A DNA stretch of 64,000 bases from an uncultured Phocaeicola sp. (GTDB taxonomy: Bacteria; Bacteroidota; Bacteroidia; Bacteroidales; Bacteroidaceae). Location: contig CANPVZ010000001.1 of the NCBI GenBank assembly GCA_947581855.1, positions 310,001 to 374,000 of the forward strand, in the 5' to 3' direction. A program made the translations under genes and the position numbers. Each line of letters starts with the position of its first letter. The first letter of the stretch is position 1. The notes beneath the pieces were generated by a model. That model was given only the letters and a program-made list of their open reading frames with translations. It searched no databases and was not told the DNA's origin. Positions 27,730 through 36,504 of this stretch are shown in pieces.

Positions 27730-28839
27730 TCATTTTTGAATGTCTTTATTTTCTTGTGCTTTATCATACTCCTGTTTGCCTTGACTGTCACTCGAATTAT
27801 AATTTTGGATATGAATCGTACGTGTGGGAAAAGCAAAGTTTAGTTTTGCTTTATTAAAAGATGCTAGTATTTCTATATTCATATCAGACATAACTTTTAA
27901 CAAATCTCCTTTTTTCTCAATATAATAAAAATAAGTGATAACAAGTGCTGAATCCGTATAGTCTGAAAAATAAGCTGTAATATCTGAAGGATTAGTAGAC
28001 ACATAATCTATCCTTTGTGGTATAGTTCTTAATATATCTAGAGCTTCCTTCATTTTTTCGTATGTTGTATCATATGTTAATCCTAACTTTACTGTTACTC
28101 GTCGCATGGGTTCGGAAGAAATATTAATGATAGAAGCATCTGTAATCTTATAATTGGGAAAAGTAGTTATACGTCTGTCATATCCTTGTATTTTAGTGCT
28201 TCTGACACCTACATCAACTACTGTTCCCTCAAACCCATTTACATTAATTGTATCCCCTATGCTAAAAGGTTTGTCTGTAAAAATAGTAAATGCTCCGAAG
28301 ACATTCTTTACTGTATCTTGTGCAGCTAAAGCGAATGCAATACCTCCAATCCCTAAAGTACCAAGTAAGGCACTGATATTCACTCCGATATTACTCAAAG
28401 CCATTACAATACCAAGTATCCAGACAATAACCAAAATAGCTCGTTTAATAACTGGCATCATTTTAGTCAGCTGTCCATTTACCTTTAATCCTCGATAATT
28501 CTGTAATAATCCTCCAAATAAACGGGCAAAAATCCATGTAATGTCCAAAATTATTAGAATTCGATATGTTTTGTCAACTATTTCTACAAAATCATCCGGA
28601 TATACAAGCCTGTGAATTGCTATCCAGATACCCAGTAGTATAACAGCAAACTTTATAGGCGGTTCTAAAGAATAATAAATGATATCATCCAATTTATTAG
28701 CAGTTCGGTTAATGAAGGGTTTAAGAATCCTTTTACTGAATAATGTTAATAGTTTTACAATAACAATCGCTCCTAAAAATATAAGAATGGAAATACACCA
28801 AGTTTCTATAGTATTTCCCCAAATTTCTCGTTCCAACAT
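27730..28839 (-). CDS. MscS-family mechanosensitive ion channel
   Basis: The 369-residue inner-membrane channel releases solutes on hypo-osmotic shock. Several N-terminal helices precede the pore helix (GTLGIGGIAFALAAQDTVKNVFG, Gly/Ala-packed) and the MscS beta domain (FTIFTDKPFSIGDTINVNGFEGTVVDVGVRST). The PFSIGD motif and the cytoplasmic C-terminal domain are standard. The acidic, Lys-rich tail after about residue 345 is variable in this family. Confidence 0.93.
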   Translation of the reverse strand: MLEREIWGNTIETWCISILIFLGAIVIVKLLTLFSKRILKPFINRTANKLDDIIYYSLEPPIKFAVILLGIWIAIHRLVYPDDFVEIVDKTYRILIILDITWIFARLFGGLLQNYRGLKVNGQLTKMMPVIKRAILVIVWILGIVMALSNIGVNISALLGTLGIGGIAFALAAQDTVKNVFGAFTIFTDKPFSIGDTINVNGFEGTVVDVGVRSTKIQGYDRRITTFPNYKITDASIINISSEPMRRVTVKLGLTYDTTYEKMKEALDILRTIPQRIDYVSTNPSDITAYFSDYTDSALVITYFYYIEKKGDLLKVMSDMNIEILASFNKAKLNFAFPTRTIHIQNYNSSDSQGKQEYDKAQENKDIQK

Positions 28840-28868
28840 AATCTTTTTATTTAAAAGTTATACATTTT

Positions 28869-30056
28869 TCAATATACTATTTTCATTTCCATCTTTTTTT
28901 GCCATTCAATTTCTTTCAAAATAAATTTCATTTCCATCTGCAATTTTTTTGCAATTTCTTTTCCACAATATTCATCTGCTTGATAAAAACGTGCTATGGC
29001 TCTAATTCGGATGTATTCTGGAACTAGCGCCAGTTCTACAATTATATTATGGATAAATCTTTGTTGAGCCTCTATGCATTGTAGGCGAAAGAAAATCCCT
29101 GGTTGCAAATAATGATCTGATTTATTGTGATTGATATTTCTAAATTGAGGAATTTCAATACCTGGTATTAGATTAAAAGGACATAAATTAGAACAGTGTA
29201 CTTCTACTGAATCGTTTTCCAAATTACGATGTAGTTCCAAGATACCAGCTTCTATAAGGGGATATTTATTATGTGGCCAAACTTTAGTAGGGTCGTACGG
29301 GTCAAAAGTACATTTATCTGCATCTTCTTCAGGCATTAGCTGGAGATACATTCTCCATTTAGGATAGTTTCCTCTTTTTATGTTGTCATATAAATCACGT
29401 TGGGCAAATCTATACCGTCCTATATCTATTTTTAAAGCTTCTCTTCTTGTGAAGTTTAAAATGCCTTGTTGAGTTAACAAATGAAACTTTCCTAGAAAGC
29501 GTTGGTTCTTATTATTAATAAAGCGGTAAGTAAGACAACCAAAACTATGCATGTGACGATAGTCTCGAGGAATACCCCGATCTCCCATTAGAAACATTAT
29601 TTGATGAAGAGAATCAGGAAGGGCTGACCAAGCAGTCCATTTATCCACAAGATTCAACCTATTATTCTCTACTGATAACCTTTTAGATGAGATATAGTTA
29701 TGATATATTTGCGGATGACATGTAAAAGAAACGGGATGGTTACAACCAACTAAATCCCAAATTCCATCTTTTGTATGAAATCTAATAGAACAAATACAGA
29801 CACACCGTCCTATACTTTGATCCTCCATACATTCATCAACTTCTGAAAAAGTAAGGAAAACATGAGTCTTCTTTCCTGTTTGATCAAAAAGTGCAGCTTT
29901 TGTATATTTAGTTAAATTATTAGTAACTGTGAAAACTCCATAAGCACCACATTTTTCTTTTTTAGCTTTACCGCCAAAAATCCACTCACATTCTGAATCT
30001 AAATGCTCCTTTACGGAAGGAGACTTTGTTATCCTCTGACATCTATTTTCTTCCAT
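28869..30056 (-). CDS. degenerate haem-catalase homologue, active site lost
   Basis: Long blocks match clade-3 haem catalases (CGAYGVFTVTNNLTKYTKA at 36-54, GDRGIPRDYRHMH at 158-170, PTKVWPHNKYPLIEAGILEL at 256-275), and the frame is open for 395 codons. Yet the distal His of the HAKGSGAYG motif is Lys32, the haem-propionate Arg of RFST is Thr69, and the RDIRGF segment reads RCVCIC. After residue 300 about 85 residues are missing, including the proximal haem Tyr. There are about 15 Cys. It cannot be a normal catalase. The natural ATG is at 30056; a TTG at 30086 would extend it. Pseudogene without stops, or a protein with a new role. Confidence 0.75.
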   Translation of the reverse strand: MEENRCQRITKSPSVKEHLDSECEWIFGGKAKKEKCGAYGVFTVTNNLTKYTKAALFDQTGKKTHVFLTFSEVDECMEDQSIGRCVCICSIRFHTKDGIWDLVGCNHPVSFTCHPQIYHNYISSKRLSVENNRLNLVDKWTAWSALPDSLHQIMFLMGDRGIPRDYRHMHSFGCLTYRFINNKNQRFLGKFHLLTQQGILNFTRREALKIDIGRYRFAQRDLYDNIKRGNYPKWRMYLQLMPEEDADKCTFDPYDPTKVWPHNKYPLIEAGILELHRNLENDSVEVHCSNLCPFNLIPGIEIPQFRNINHNKSDHYLQPGIFFRLQCIEAQQRFIHNIIVELALVPEYIRIRAIARFYQADEYCGKEIAKKLQMEMKFILKEIEWQKKMEMKIVY

Positions 30057-30136
30057 AGTTATTTTCGGGTATAATTTATAATTCAAGTATGGTTTTAAGG
30101 AGGTATTGCTTGGGCTTATCAGGAGGTAAAAGAATT

Positions 30137-30236
30137 AAAGGAGTTATCACTTCATTCAGTTATTAGAGGAATAATAGTCAAAATATAAACGAAGTATTCC
30201 TTCTTGTTTCCCGAGAGAAGCGATAATTCCTTTAAA
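30137..30236. repeat. nested intergenic hairpin element
   Basis: Outer arms AAAGGAGTTATCACTTC (30137-30153) and GAAGCGATAATTCCTTT (30217-30233) enclose an inner pair near GAGGAATA and TATTCCTTC, giving a roughly 97-bp interrupted hairpin between two minus-strand genes. The right half (TTCCTTCTTGTTTCCC then GAAGCGATAA) recurs in altered form at about 3251-3298. It may be a dispersed small repeat, or act as a terminator of the porin gene. Confidence 0.55.
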
Positions 30237-30241
30237 TTCAC

Positions 30242-30757
30242 TTAGAATCTATAGCCGTATCCAATCATAATCACTAAATTGTCCTCATCTGCAAACATGA
30301 ATTTTGCTTCGGCATTCAAATAGCTACGAGCCGATAAAGGAAGGGAGATACCACCACCTAAATTAAAGGCGAACTTAGATTTATTATCACGATCCTCTTT
30401 CACGCTTTCACCATTTACTTCAATGGTTTTGTCACCATAAAAATTATTCTGCATGCCGAATCCAGCAAGGGGATATACAGAAAATCCTTGTCCATCTTCA
30501 CTAAAATTGAAAATATAGTGAAAGTTAACATTCACATCTAGTCCGGTTACTTTATCTTTTGGAAAAAAGAATGTCACATCAGGAGCTATACGAAGATTAT
30601 TTGCTATAACATAACGCCCTTGGACAGCCAAACCAAATCTTTCATAATTAGATTGATATCCCAGATTTCCCAAAATAGAACTTTCGCCTTTTAGCGATTG
30701 TGCATTTGTTGCAATTGCCGTCAGGATAGTGGCAATGAATAAAAATAACTTTTTCAT
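30242..30757 (-). CDS. outer-membrane beta-barrel protein
   Basis: A signal peptide (MKKLFLFIATILTAIATNAQ) precedes alternating amphipathic beta strands ending in MIGYGYRF, with the terminal Phe usual for BAM-assembled barrels. At 171 residues it should form an 8-stranded barrel of the Omp/opacity-protein class. Its place next to YtxH and GlsB genes suggests envelope stress, but no specific substrate can be inferred. Confidence 0.85.
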   Translation of the reverse strand: MKKLFLFIATILTAIATNAQSLKGESSILGNLGYQSNYERFGLAVQGRYVIANNLRIAPDVTFFFPKDKVTGLDVNVNFHYIFNFSEDGQGFSVYPLAGFGMQNNFYGDKTIEVNGESVKEDRDNKSKFAFNLGGGISLPLSARSYLNAEAKFMFADEDNLVIMIGYGYRF

Positions 30758-30800
30758 AATTCAAGTTTTTAGATAATTTGATTTGTAAAACAAATAAATA

Positions 30801-30843
30801 CAGGGAGGGTCAAACTAGAAATACATTCCGTGTTCCCTCCCTG
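30801..30843 (-). terminator. terminator after the ytxH-like gene
   Basis: CAGGGAGGG (30801-30809) and CCCTCCCTG (30835-30843) pair perfectly 18 bp beyond the ytxH-like stop. The T-tract on the minus strand (TATTTATTTG) is weak, so read-through into the barrel gene is possible. Confidence 0.65.
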
Positions 30844-30860
30844 GTGAAGAACTAACTTGT

Positions 30861-31157
30861 TTACTTCTTCGCATTATCAGCGAAGGTGTGAACCTTATTC
30901 TTCATTTCATCAGCCTTTTCGGCTACATCAAAAGTTTTGTCAGCTACTTTATCGGCTACCACTGCTCCAGCATTCATAGCTTTGTTTTTAGCCGAATCCA
31001 CAAAATCTTCTGTTTCATCTGCAGCCATATGTAAGGCGTGAGAAACTTTTGCTTTCAGCTGTTTTGCTTTAGAAGTCTGGCAACAACGATAAATAACCGC
31101 TCCAAGGATAGAACCTAATCCTAGTCCAATCCAGAAATTTGAACATTTACTTTCCAT
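30861..31157 (-). CDS. YtxH domain-containing protein
   Basis: The 98-residue protein has one N-terminal membrane helix (WIGLGLGSILGAVIY) followed by a long amphipathic helix rich in Lys, Ala and Asp (DETEDFVDSAKNKAMNAG), the YtxH layout first seen in Bacillus general-stress proteins. It is likely a membrane-tethered stress protein. It is 36 bp downstream of the GlsB-like gene and shares its promoter region. Confidence 0.85.
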   Translation of the reverse strand: MESKCSNFWIGLGLGSILGAVIYRCCQTSKAKQLKAKVSHALHMAADETEDFVDSAKNKAMNAGAVVADKVADKTFDVAEKADEMKNKVHTFADNAKK

Positions 31158-31193
31158 AATTAATTTTATTTTAAAGAATTAAAACAATAGGAT

Positions 31194-31445
31194 TCAGGAA
31201 ACGCGGGGTCTTCTGAATAAAGAAACAATCCATAACAATAGGACGGCACCCACAATTGATGTGATAAGATTACCTAGAATTCCGGCAGTAACTATTCCAA
31301 ACAAGCCGAAAACCCAGCCGCCTAAAAGGCCACCTATAATACCTACCAGTAAATTGATGAAGATTCCGAAACCGCCTCCTCTCATGATTTTGCCAGCAAT
31401 AAATCCGGCAATAATTCCAATAATAATGTACCAAATAAAAGTCAT
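31194..31445 (-). CDS. GlsB/YeaQ/YmgE-family stress membrane protein
   Basis: This 83-residue, Gly-rich, three-helix membrane protein has the transglycosylase-associated family signature (GFIAGKIMRGGGFG and IGGLLGGWVFGLFGI). Members are induced by stress or in stationary phase in several phyla; the biochemical activity is unknown. It leads the GlsB-YtxH pair. Confidence 0.92.
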   Translation of the reverse strand: MTFIWYIIIGIIAGFIAGKIMRGGGFGIFINLLVGIIGGLLGGWVFGLFGIVTAGILGNLITSIVGAVLLLWIVSLFRRPRVS

Positions 31446-31895
31446 ACGCTTTAAATTAAAGGTTTATAATTACGTCAAGAAAACTATCTTTCAGCATTTT
31501 TCAGAGAAACAAGACTTAATGAAAAATAGTTCGAATAAAGAATTTCTAATTAACAACATTTGCACTTTAAAAGGTCTATCGTTTTTACCCCATAAAAAGT
31601 TTCAAAAAATAAAAACAATATAACCTATTATTAATTACGTGTTGTTACTTAAAAGAATTAAAAATAGGTTGATAGATAAAGAAGAAAAATGTTTTAAACT
31701 TAATTTCTTTGATGGCGTAGTATTATTCAAATTTCACGAATTCTCCTTATTAGGAATAAACAGAATCATTATTTCGTTCAAGAGGTAATAAGGGGTGATA
31801 AATTGAGTATTATCAGTACTTATGGTATTTATATAAAAAAGTTACCTTGTTTTTATTTATCACCTAATTTCTTTAAATAATAAAAAGGAAAAATT
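31446..31895. other. intergenic region between divergent stress genes
   Basis: This 450-bp AT-rich stretch holds the divergent upstream regions of glsB and the Cys-rich gene at 31896. No full TAnnTTTG/TTTG promoter is obvious on either side, which may point to an alternative sigma factor. A loose inverted repeat pairs GGTGATAAAT (about 31795) with ATTTATCACC (about 31855). Confidence 0.4.
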
Positions 31896-32168
31896 ATGAA
31901 ATGGGAAATTCTTTTTCAAAAAAGATTTTTGGAGATAAGTAATGGCTCTCACAAAGAAGTATATGAATTGTGTCTAGCTGCTTATTCTGAAGGTTGTTTA
32001 AAAGAAAGAGCATTGGCTATTGAAGCATATCGGTTACGGTGTATTCATTTATTTGGAAATAGATGTATGAAACATACACGTTCTAAAATAGGCACTAAAA
32101 AAATATGTGATAGAGATTGCTGTTATATTAAAAGCTTTCTTAAAGAACTGGATAAATTAGAAATTTAA
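31896..32168 (+). CDS. hypothetical Cys-rich small protein
   Basis: The 90-residue cytoplasmic protein contains seven Cys (26, 34, 49, 57, 71, 75, 76), the last three as CDRDCC, and a helical, SEL1-like middle (EVYELCLAAYSEGCLKERALAIEAYRLRC). I do not recognise the family. The Cys pattern could bind zinc or an Fe-S cluster or act as a thiol sensor. A GGA-rich leader precedes the ATG, and Mn-catalase lies 184 bp downstream on the same strand. Confidence 0.7.
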   Translation: MKWEILFQKRFLEISNGSHKEVYELCLAAYSEGCLKERALAIEAYRLRCIHLFGNRCMKHTRSKIGTKKICDRDCCYIKSFLKELDKLEI

Positions 32169-32352
32169 CAACAATTTTATTTTCACAATTTTACCGTTGA
32201 CAGGCTATAAAAAGTTGCAAAAAAAAAGAAAAGCATGACCTATCCCCAACGAGCTTTGTTAGGTTGTTAAATTACCGGAACATACTATATATGAACTGGA
32301 AAAAGATGTACATCTATAAATAACCCGATTATTAATTAAAAAGGAATGAGTT

Positions 32353-33309
32353 ATGTTTTATCATGTAAAAGATTTACAATTCAATGCCCGAGTATCCCAG
32401 CCCGATCCACGTTTCGCACGGGTAATGCTCGAAGCATTTGGTGGCGCTAATGGAGAATTAAAGTCAGCCTTACAATATTTTGTTCAGGCTTTCAGTTGTC
32501 ATAATCCTTATCCGGATAAATATGATATGCTTATGGATATCGCTACAGAAGAGTTCTCACATCTTGAAATTGTAGGAGCTACCATCCAGATGCTTTTAGG
32601 GCCGATAAACGGTGAAATGAAGGATGTGGTTAAGGATTCACCACTTCATATGATGATGAGTGGTAAAGCCGCTAAGGAAGACCTCATTCATCAGGCCTTT
32701 ACCAATCCCCACTTTTTAGTATGTACTCCTGGTAGCCCAATGCTGACAGATAGCAATGGGAATCCTTGGTGTGCTACTTATATTTCAGCTAATGCCGAGC
32801 TTACAGTAGACCTCCGTTCTAATATGGCAGGTGAAGCTCGTGCTAAAATCAGCTATGAAAATCTTATTCCACTAACGGATGATCCATTGGTTAAAGAGAC
32901 GCTTGTTTTTTTGATGACACGTGAAGTTACTCACTTTCAACAGTTTGAAGCGGCACTGGAAACCATTCAACCTAATTTCCCTCCTGGTGTATTCCAAACA
33001 TCTCCAAAATATAGTAATCTTTATTTCAACATGTCAAAAGGCAATGATGCTCGCGGACCGTGGAATGAAGGTGAAAGTACCCGATTAAAAGAAGAATGGC
33101 AATACATTGAAAATCCATTAGAAGAAGTTAGAAAGACAGATGGGCTATTAAACCGGGAACCTGAAGGAACGCCTCGTACGGAGAAGGATGTTCGTCAAAT
33201 GGATGAGGAACTTGCAATGTTACGTAGTAGTGAAGTATTGTCTGCTACTCCGAAAGAAAATATGAGTTGGTGTTGTACATGCCAAGAGAAAAAAGAGGAC
33301 AGGAAGTAA
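32353..33309 (+). CDS. manganese catalase family protein
   Basis: This 318-residue di-manganese catalase destroys hydrogen peroxide without haem. Ligand motifs are visible: Glu35 in GELKSAL, Glu67 and His70 in TEEFSHLE, a later Glu in MAGEARAKI, and the His in TREVTHFQQFEAAL. The C-terminus ends with a CCTC motif (SWCCTCQE) that is unusual next to the core family. It lies in the stress island close to the dead haem catalase and would be the working catalase of this locus. Confidence 0.93.
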   Translation: MFYHVKDLQFNARVSQPDPRFARVMLEAFGGANGELKSALQYFVQAFSCHNPYPDKYDMLMDIATEEFSHLEIVGATIQMLLGPINGEMKDVVKDSPLHMMMSGKAAKEDLIHQAFTNPHFLVCTPGSPMLTDSNGNPWCATYISANAELTVDLRSNMAGEARAKISYENLIPLTDDPLVKETLVFLMTREVTHFQQFEAALETIQPNFPPGVFQTSPKYSNLYFNMSKGNDARGPWNEGESTRLKEEWQYIENPLEEVRKTDGLLNREPEGTPRTEKDVRQMDEELAMLRSSEVLSATPKENMSWCCTCQEKKEDRK

Positions 33310-33504
33310 ATAGTTTTCCTTTAATTTTTGTTTGATTTTTAATTTATAGAATTATGACTATAAAAACAGAAAAAAACAAGAAGAAGCAAAAAGGATACTA
33401 TTGCAAAAGAATGCAATACCTCTTTTAAGAATTGCATGACAATAGCCTCAAGTAAGAAATCGGACAAGAAAATGATAAAATTGTTCCGTAAAATGTATTT
33501 TACT

Positions 33505-33559
33505 CATGAATTCCCGGTTGATCGATTTATAAATCTCAGACCGGGAATCATGAAAAAAT
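33505..33559 (+). terminator. terminator downstream of Mn-catalase
   Basis: CATGAATTCCCGGT (33505-33518) pairs with ACCGGGAATCATG (33540-33552) with one bulge and is followed by an A/T-rich tract. The stretch from the catalase stop to here also holds a 24-codon Lys-rich frame (33354-33428) that I do not accept as a gene. Confidence 0.7.
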
Positions 33560-33596
33560 ATTTTTATTTAAAACATATATTTAATACTAAGAGAAT

Positions 33597-33884
33597 ATGA
33601 AAAAGTTGATATTTGTATCTATTGTTTCTATTTGTACTTTATCTCAAATATCTTGTAGTAAGCGTGATCAGAATAAGGTGAATCAACGTATGGAGAATGC
33701 TAAAGAATCTGTTAATCACGCATTAGATAAAGCTTCGGACAAGATGGAAGAAGGAGCTGACAAAGCAAAAGATGTCTGGAATGAAACTAAAAGGGATGTT
33801 AAAGACGGAGCTAAACAGGTAAAAAAAGAGGTAAAGAAAAACTATAATGAAACCACAAGAGAGGTAAAAAGAAAACTTAATTAG
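33597..33884 (+). CDS. helical lipoprotein, apolipoprotein/YtxH-like
   Basis: The 95-residue protein has a signal with a lipobox-like QISC (Cys20) and then one long highly charged amphipathic helix with 11-residue periodicity (NAKESVNHALDKASDKMEEGADKAKDV in segments), like apolipoprotein or LEA-type stress proteins. It would be anchored in the envelope. With YtxH and GlsB nearby it fits a stress role. Function is otherwise unknown. Confidence 0.8.
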   Translation: MKKLIFVSIVSICTLSQISCSKRDQNKVNQRMENAKESVNHALDKASDKMEEGADKAKDVWNETKRDVKDGAKQVKKEVKKNYNETTREVKRKLN

Positions 33885-33976
33885 ATTCTTTTTCAATGAT
33901 TTCACATCTAAAAAGTAATATAATTTCTACGTGTATGTTACAATTTGCGATAGCCATTGTAGTACTTATTAAAAAA

Positions 33977-34003
33977 GTCCTATCTCTATATTAGAGATAG
34001 GAC
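33977..34003 (-). terminator. terminator of the purU-his-lys-GT2 operon
   Basis: A perfect 12-bp stem (GTCCTATCTCTA and its complement) with a 3-nt TAT loop is followed by TTTTTT on the minus strand. It lies 122 bp past the glycosyltransferase stop. Confidence 0.92.
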
Positions 34004-34124
34004 AATAAATGAAAGTAGTATTAAAGCAGAACTATTTATAGCTACCTAAATAGTTAAATGAAAAAAGCTTTAAGAAGCTATGAGTATATCTATATATAAT
34101 AAAATAGGATGTAAAAGCATAAAA

Positions 34125-35294
34125 TCATTTTAGTATAAAATCACTTTTTCGACGGAATAACCAAATCAATTTATAACGAAAGTTCCAGAGAGGTTGTAAT
34201 AAATCAAAGAATAGGAGGGATGCTGTATAGCGACGTTCTTTCAAATCCTTAGAAGTATTTTGAAAAACAAACAGTTGGTATACATAGCGTATTGACCATA
34301 ATATCAAGGTTATAATTCCTATAAGCCAACGTTGATAATATATGGCATATAGTAAAAGGAAAAGACAACCTAGCAAAAAAATATAGCGACTGAAACTTTC
34401 AAATCCCATCATTAAGCGTTGTAAGCCCTTATATTGGCATCCCGTCGCCACATGTTCTACTTTATTTTCCACCCACATTTTCTTATATTTCGGAGGTAAT
34501 ATTCTTATAATACTATTTTTACTACATTCTACACGTGTGTTATTATGTGTAGCAATTTGATTTACAAACAAATCGTCCTCTCCTCGTAGCAAGTTCAGAT
34601 GAGAAGAATATCCTTTATTCCGATAAAATAATTCTTTACGATAAGCTAAGTTGGTACCCAGTCCCATATAGGTATATTTTAATAAGGCACAGCCTAGGAA
34701 ACGTAAAGAGTGAAATAAAAGATCAAATGTAATCTTTCGGTTAAACCAACTTTTTTCTTTCGCATAATTGCTATATCCCAATACAATATCAGTATCCGTA
34801 GTAAAATTGCGAGCTAGAGATTTTAGCCAATCTTTACTTTCAGGATAACAATAAGGCTCCGTAAAGACGAGCCAGTCATATTTAGCAGCACGGATACCGA
34901 GCGTCAAAGAAAGTTTCTTACGACTGACATAACGCGTTGTTATCGGTGTGAAAGTATGATAAAGATGAGAATATTTATTCTCAAATAATTTTAATACTTC
35001 TTCCGTATCATCTACTGATCCATCATTCACTACAATCACTTCATATTGAGGATAGTTTTGCTCTAATATTAAAGGTAAATTTATCTTCAAACACTTGGCT
35101 TGATCTTTAGCTGAAATAATAACAGACAATGGAGCATAAGTATCTGTATATTTCAATTTCCCATTTTTATCCGCAACATGGTGTTTATGTATTCTGTTAT
35201 AAAGAATTATATAATAGAATAATTGTATAAGAAAAAATGCTTCTAGTCCGATTAACAGAGAGCATTCCAAGTGTGTCAAACTAAAAAATTCCAT
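34125..35294 (-). CDS. family 2 glycosyltransferase, membrane-anchored
   Basis: The 389-residue protein has an N-terminal membrane helix (about 12-32), a GT2 domain (PLSVIISAKDQAKCL, VVNDGSVDDTEEVL with the nucleotide-sugar Asp, and a later GEDDLFVNQ) and two or three C-terminal helices. It probably adds sugars from a nucleotide donor to an envelope glycan. It is the last gene of a nine-gene minus-strand run, 39 bp after lysA; the link with amino-acid synthesis may be only transcriptional. Confidence 0.9.
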   Translation of the reverse strand: MEFFSLTHLECSLLIGLEAFFLIQLFYYIILYNRIHKHHVADKNGKLKYTDTYAPLSVIISAKDQAKCLKINLPLILEQNYPQYEVIVVNDGSVDDTEEVLKLFENKYSHLYHTFTPITTRYVSRKKLSLTLGIRAAKYDWLVFTEPYCYPESKDWLKSLARNFTTDTDIVLGYSNYAKEKSWFNRKITFDLLFHSLRFLGCALLKYTYMGLGTNLAYRKELFYRNKGYSSHLNLLRGEDDLFVNQIATHNNTRVECSKNSIIRILPPKYKKMWVENKVEHVATGCQYKGLQRLMMGFESFSRYIFLLGCLFLLLYAIYYQRWLIGIITLILWSIRYVYQLFVFQNTSKDLKERRYTASLLFFDLLQPLWNFRYKLIWLFRRKSDFILK

Positions 35295-35333
35295 GCTTCT
35301 TATTATTAAGAAATGATTGTTTTATAAAAACAT

Positions 35334-36494
35334 CTAAACCATTTCTTCTGAAATATATCCTTTCGGCAAAGTTCGGCAATTATAACTTGAGGCCATGATT
35401 TCGCCATATGCACCGGCTGAACGAATAGCTAATAAGTCTCCGCGTTTTACTTGATTCAAATCAATGGCTTTACCAAATACATCCGACGATTCACAAATAG
35501 GTCCTACCACGTCGTAGGCTTCTACGGGAGCATCAGAAGTTATATTCTCTATTTTATGATAGGCCTGATATAAAGCCGGACGGATTAAGTCAGTCATCCC
35601 TGCGTCGACTATTGCAAATTGTTTGTGAGCCCCTTGTTTTACATACAGTACTTTTGTTATTAAACTTCCACATTGTCCAACGACAGAACGTCCTAATTCA
35701 AAATGCAACGTCTGTTTAGAATGTAATTTTAGATGTTTCCTATAGGTAGCAAAGTATGTTGCAAAATCGGGTATCGGTTGTCGATTGGGATGCTGATAAT
35801 CAATACCTAATCCGCCACCGACGTTAATGTGCTCCACAATAATCTGACGATTACATAACTTATTTTGTAATTCATTGACACGATTGCATAGAGCTATAAA
35901 GTCACCCATATCTAATATTTGTGAGCCTATATGGAAATGCAAGCCTATAAACTTCACATTCTTTAAAGTCAGAGCCATATCAATTACTTTGTCCATATCT
36001 TCCAAACTGATACCGAATTTATTTTCAGCCAGCCCAGTAGTGATATTGGTATGAGTATGAGCACCAACATTAGGGTTAATACGAAATGCCACATTAGCTA
36101 CTTTACCTTTAGCTGCCGCTAACTCGTTGATAATATTTAACTCTGGAATAGATTCGACATTAAAGCAAAAGATATTATAATCAAGTCCTAAGTTAATCTC
36201 CCAATCGGACTTCCCTACGCCAGCATATACTATTTTATTAGTAGGAAAGCCAGCTTTAACCGCTGCTTTAATCTCACCTCCACTTACACAATCGGCACCA
36301 AGTCCACTTTCGCGAACCACCGAAAGAACTTTATCATTTGCATTGGCCTTTACGGCATAATGCACACAAAAGTTTGTGTACTTTTCTACTTCCCGATTAA
36401 TTTTATTTAATGTTTCTCGTAATATATTTGTATCGTAATAATAAAATGGTGTCTGAACATTTTGAAATTTATCAATTGGAAAATTACCTTTCAT
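35334..36494 (-). CDS. lysA: diaminopimelate decarboxylase
   Basis: This 386-residue fold-type III PLP enzyme turns meso-diaminopimelate into lysine. The PLP lysine is in HYAVKANAND; GGGLGIDY, ELGRSVVGQCG and CESSDVFGK follow as expected. Length is slightly short, as is usual for the Bacteroidota form. It lies 10 bp after lysC, so the two lysine-pathway genes are coupled. Confidence 0.96.
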   Translation of the reverse strand: MKGNFPIDKFQNVQTPFYYYDTNILRETLNKINREVEKYTNFCVHYAVKANANDKVLSVVRESGLGADCVSGGEIKAAVKAGFPTNKIVYAGVGKSDWEINLGLDYNIFCFNVESIPELNIINELAAAKGKVANVAFRINPNVGAHTHTNITTGLAENKFGISLEDMDKVIDMALTLKNVKFIGLHFHIGSQILDMGDFIALCNRVNELQNKLCNRQIIVEHINVGGGLGIDYQHPNRQPIPDFATYFATYRKHLKLHSKQTLHFELGRSVVGQCGSLITKVLYVKQGAHKQFAIVDAGMTDLIRPALYQAYHKIENITSDAPVEAYDVVGPICESSDVFGKAIDLNQVKRGDLLAIRSAGAYGEIMASSYNCRTLPKGYISEEMV

Positions 36495-36504
36495 ATAGAA
36501 TTAA

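Noticed and set aside
33354..33428. 24-codon Lys-rich frame after Mn-catalase
   Set aside because: Too short, low complexity and no sign of conservation.
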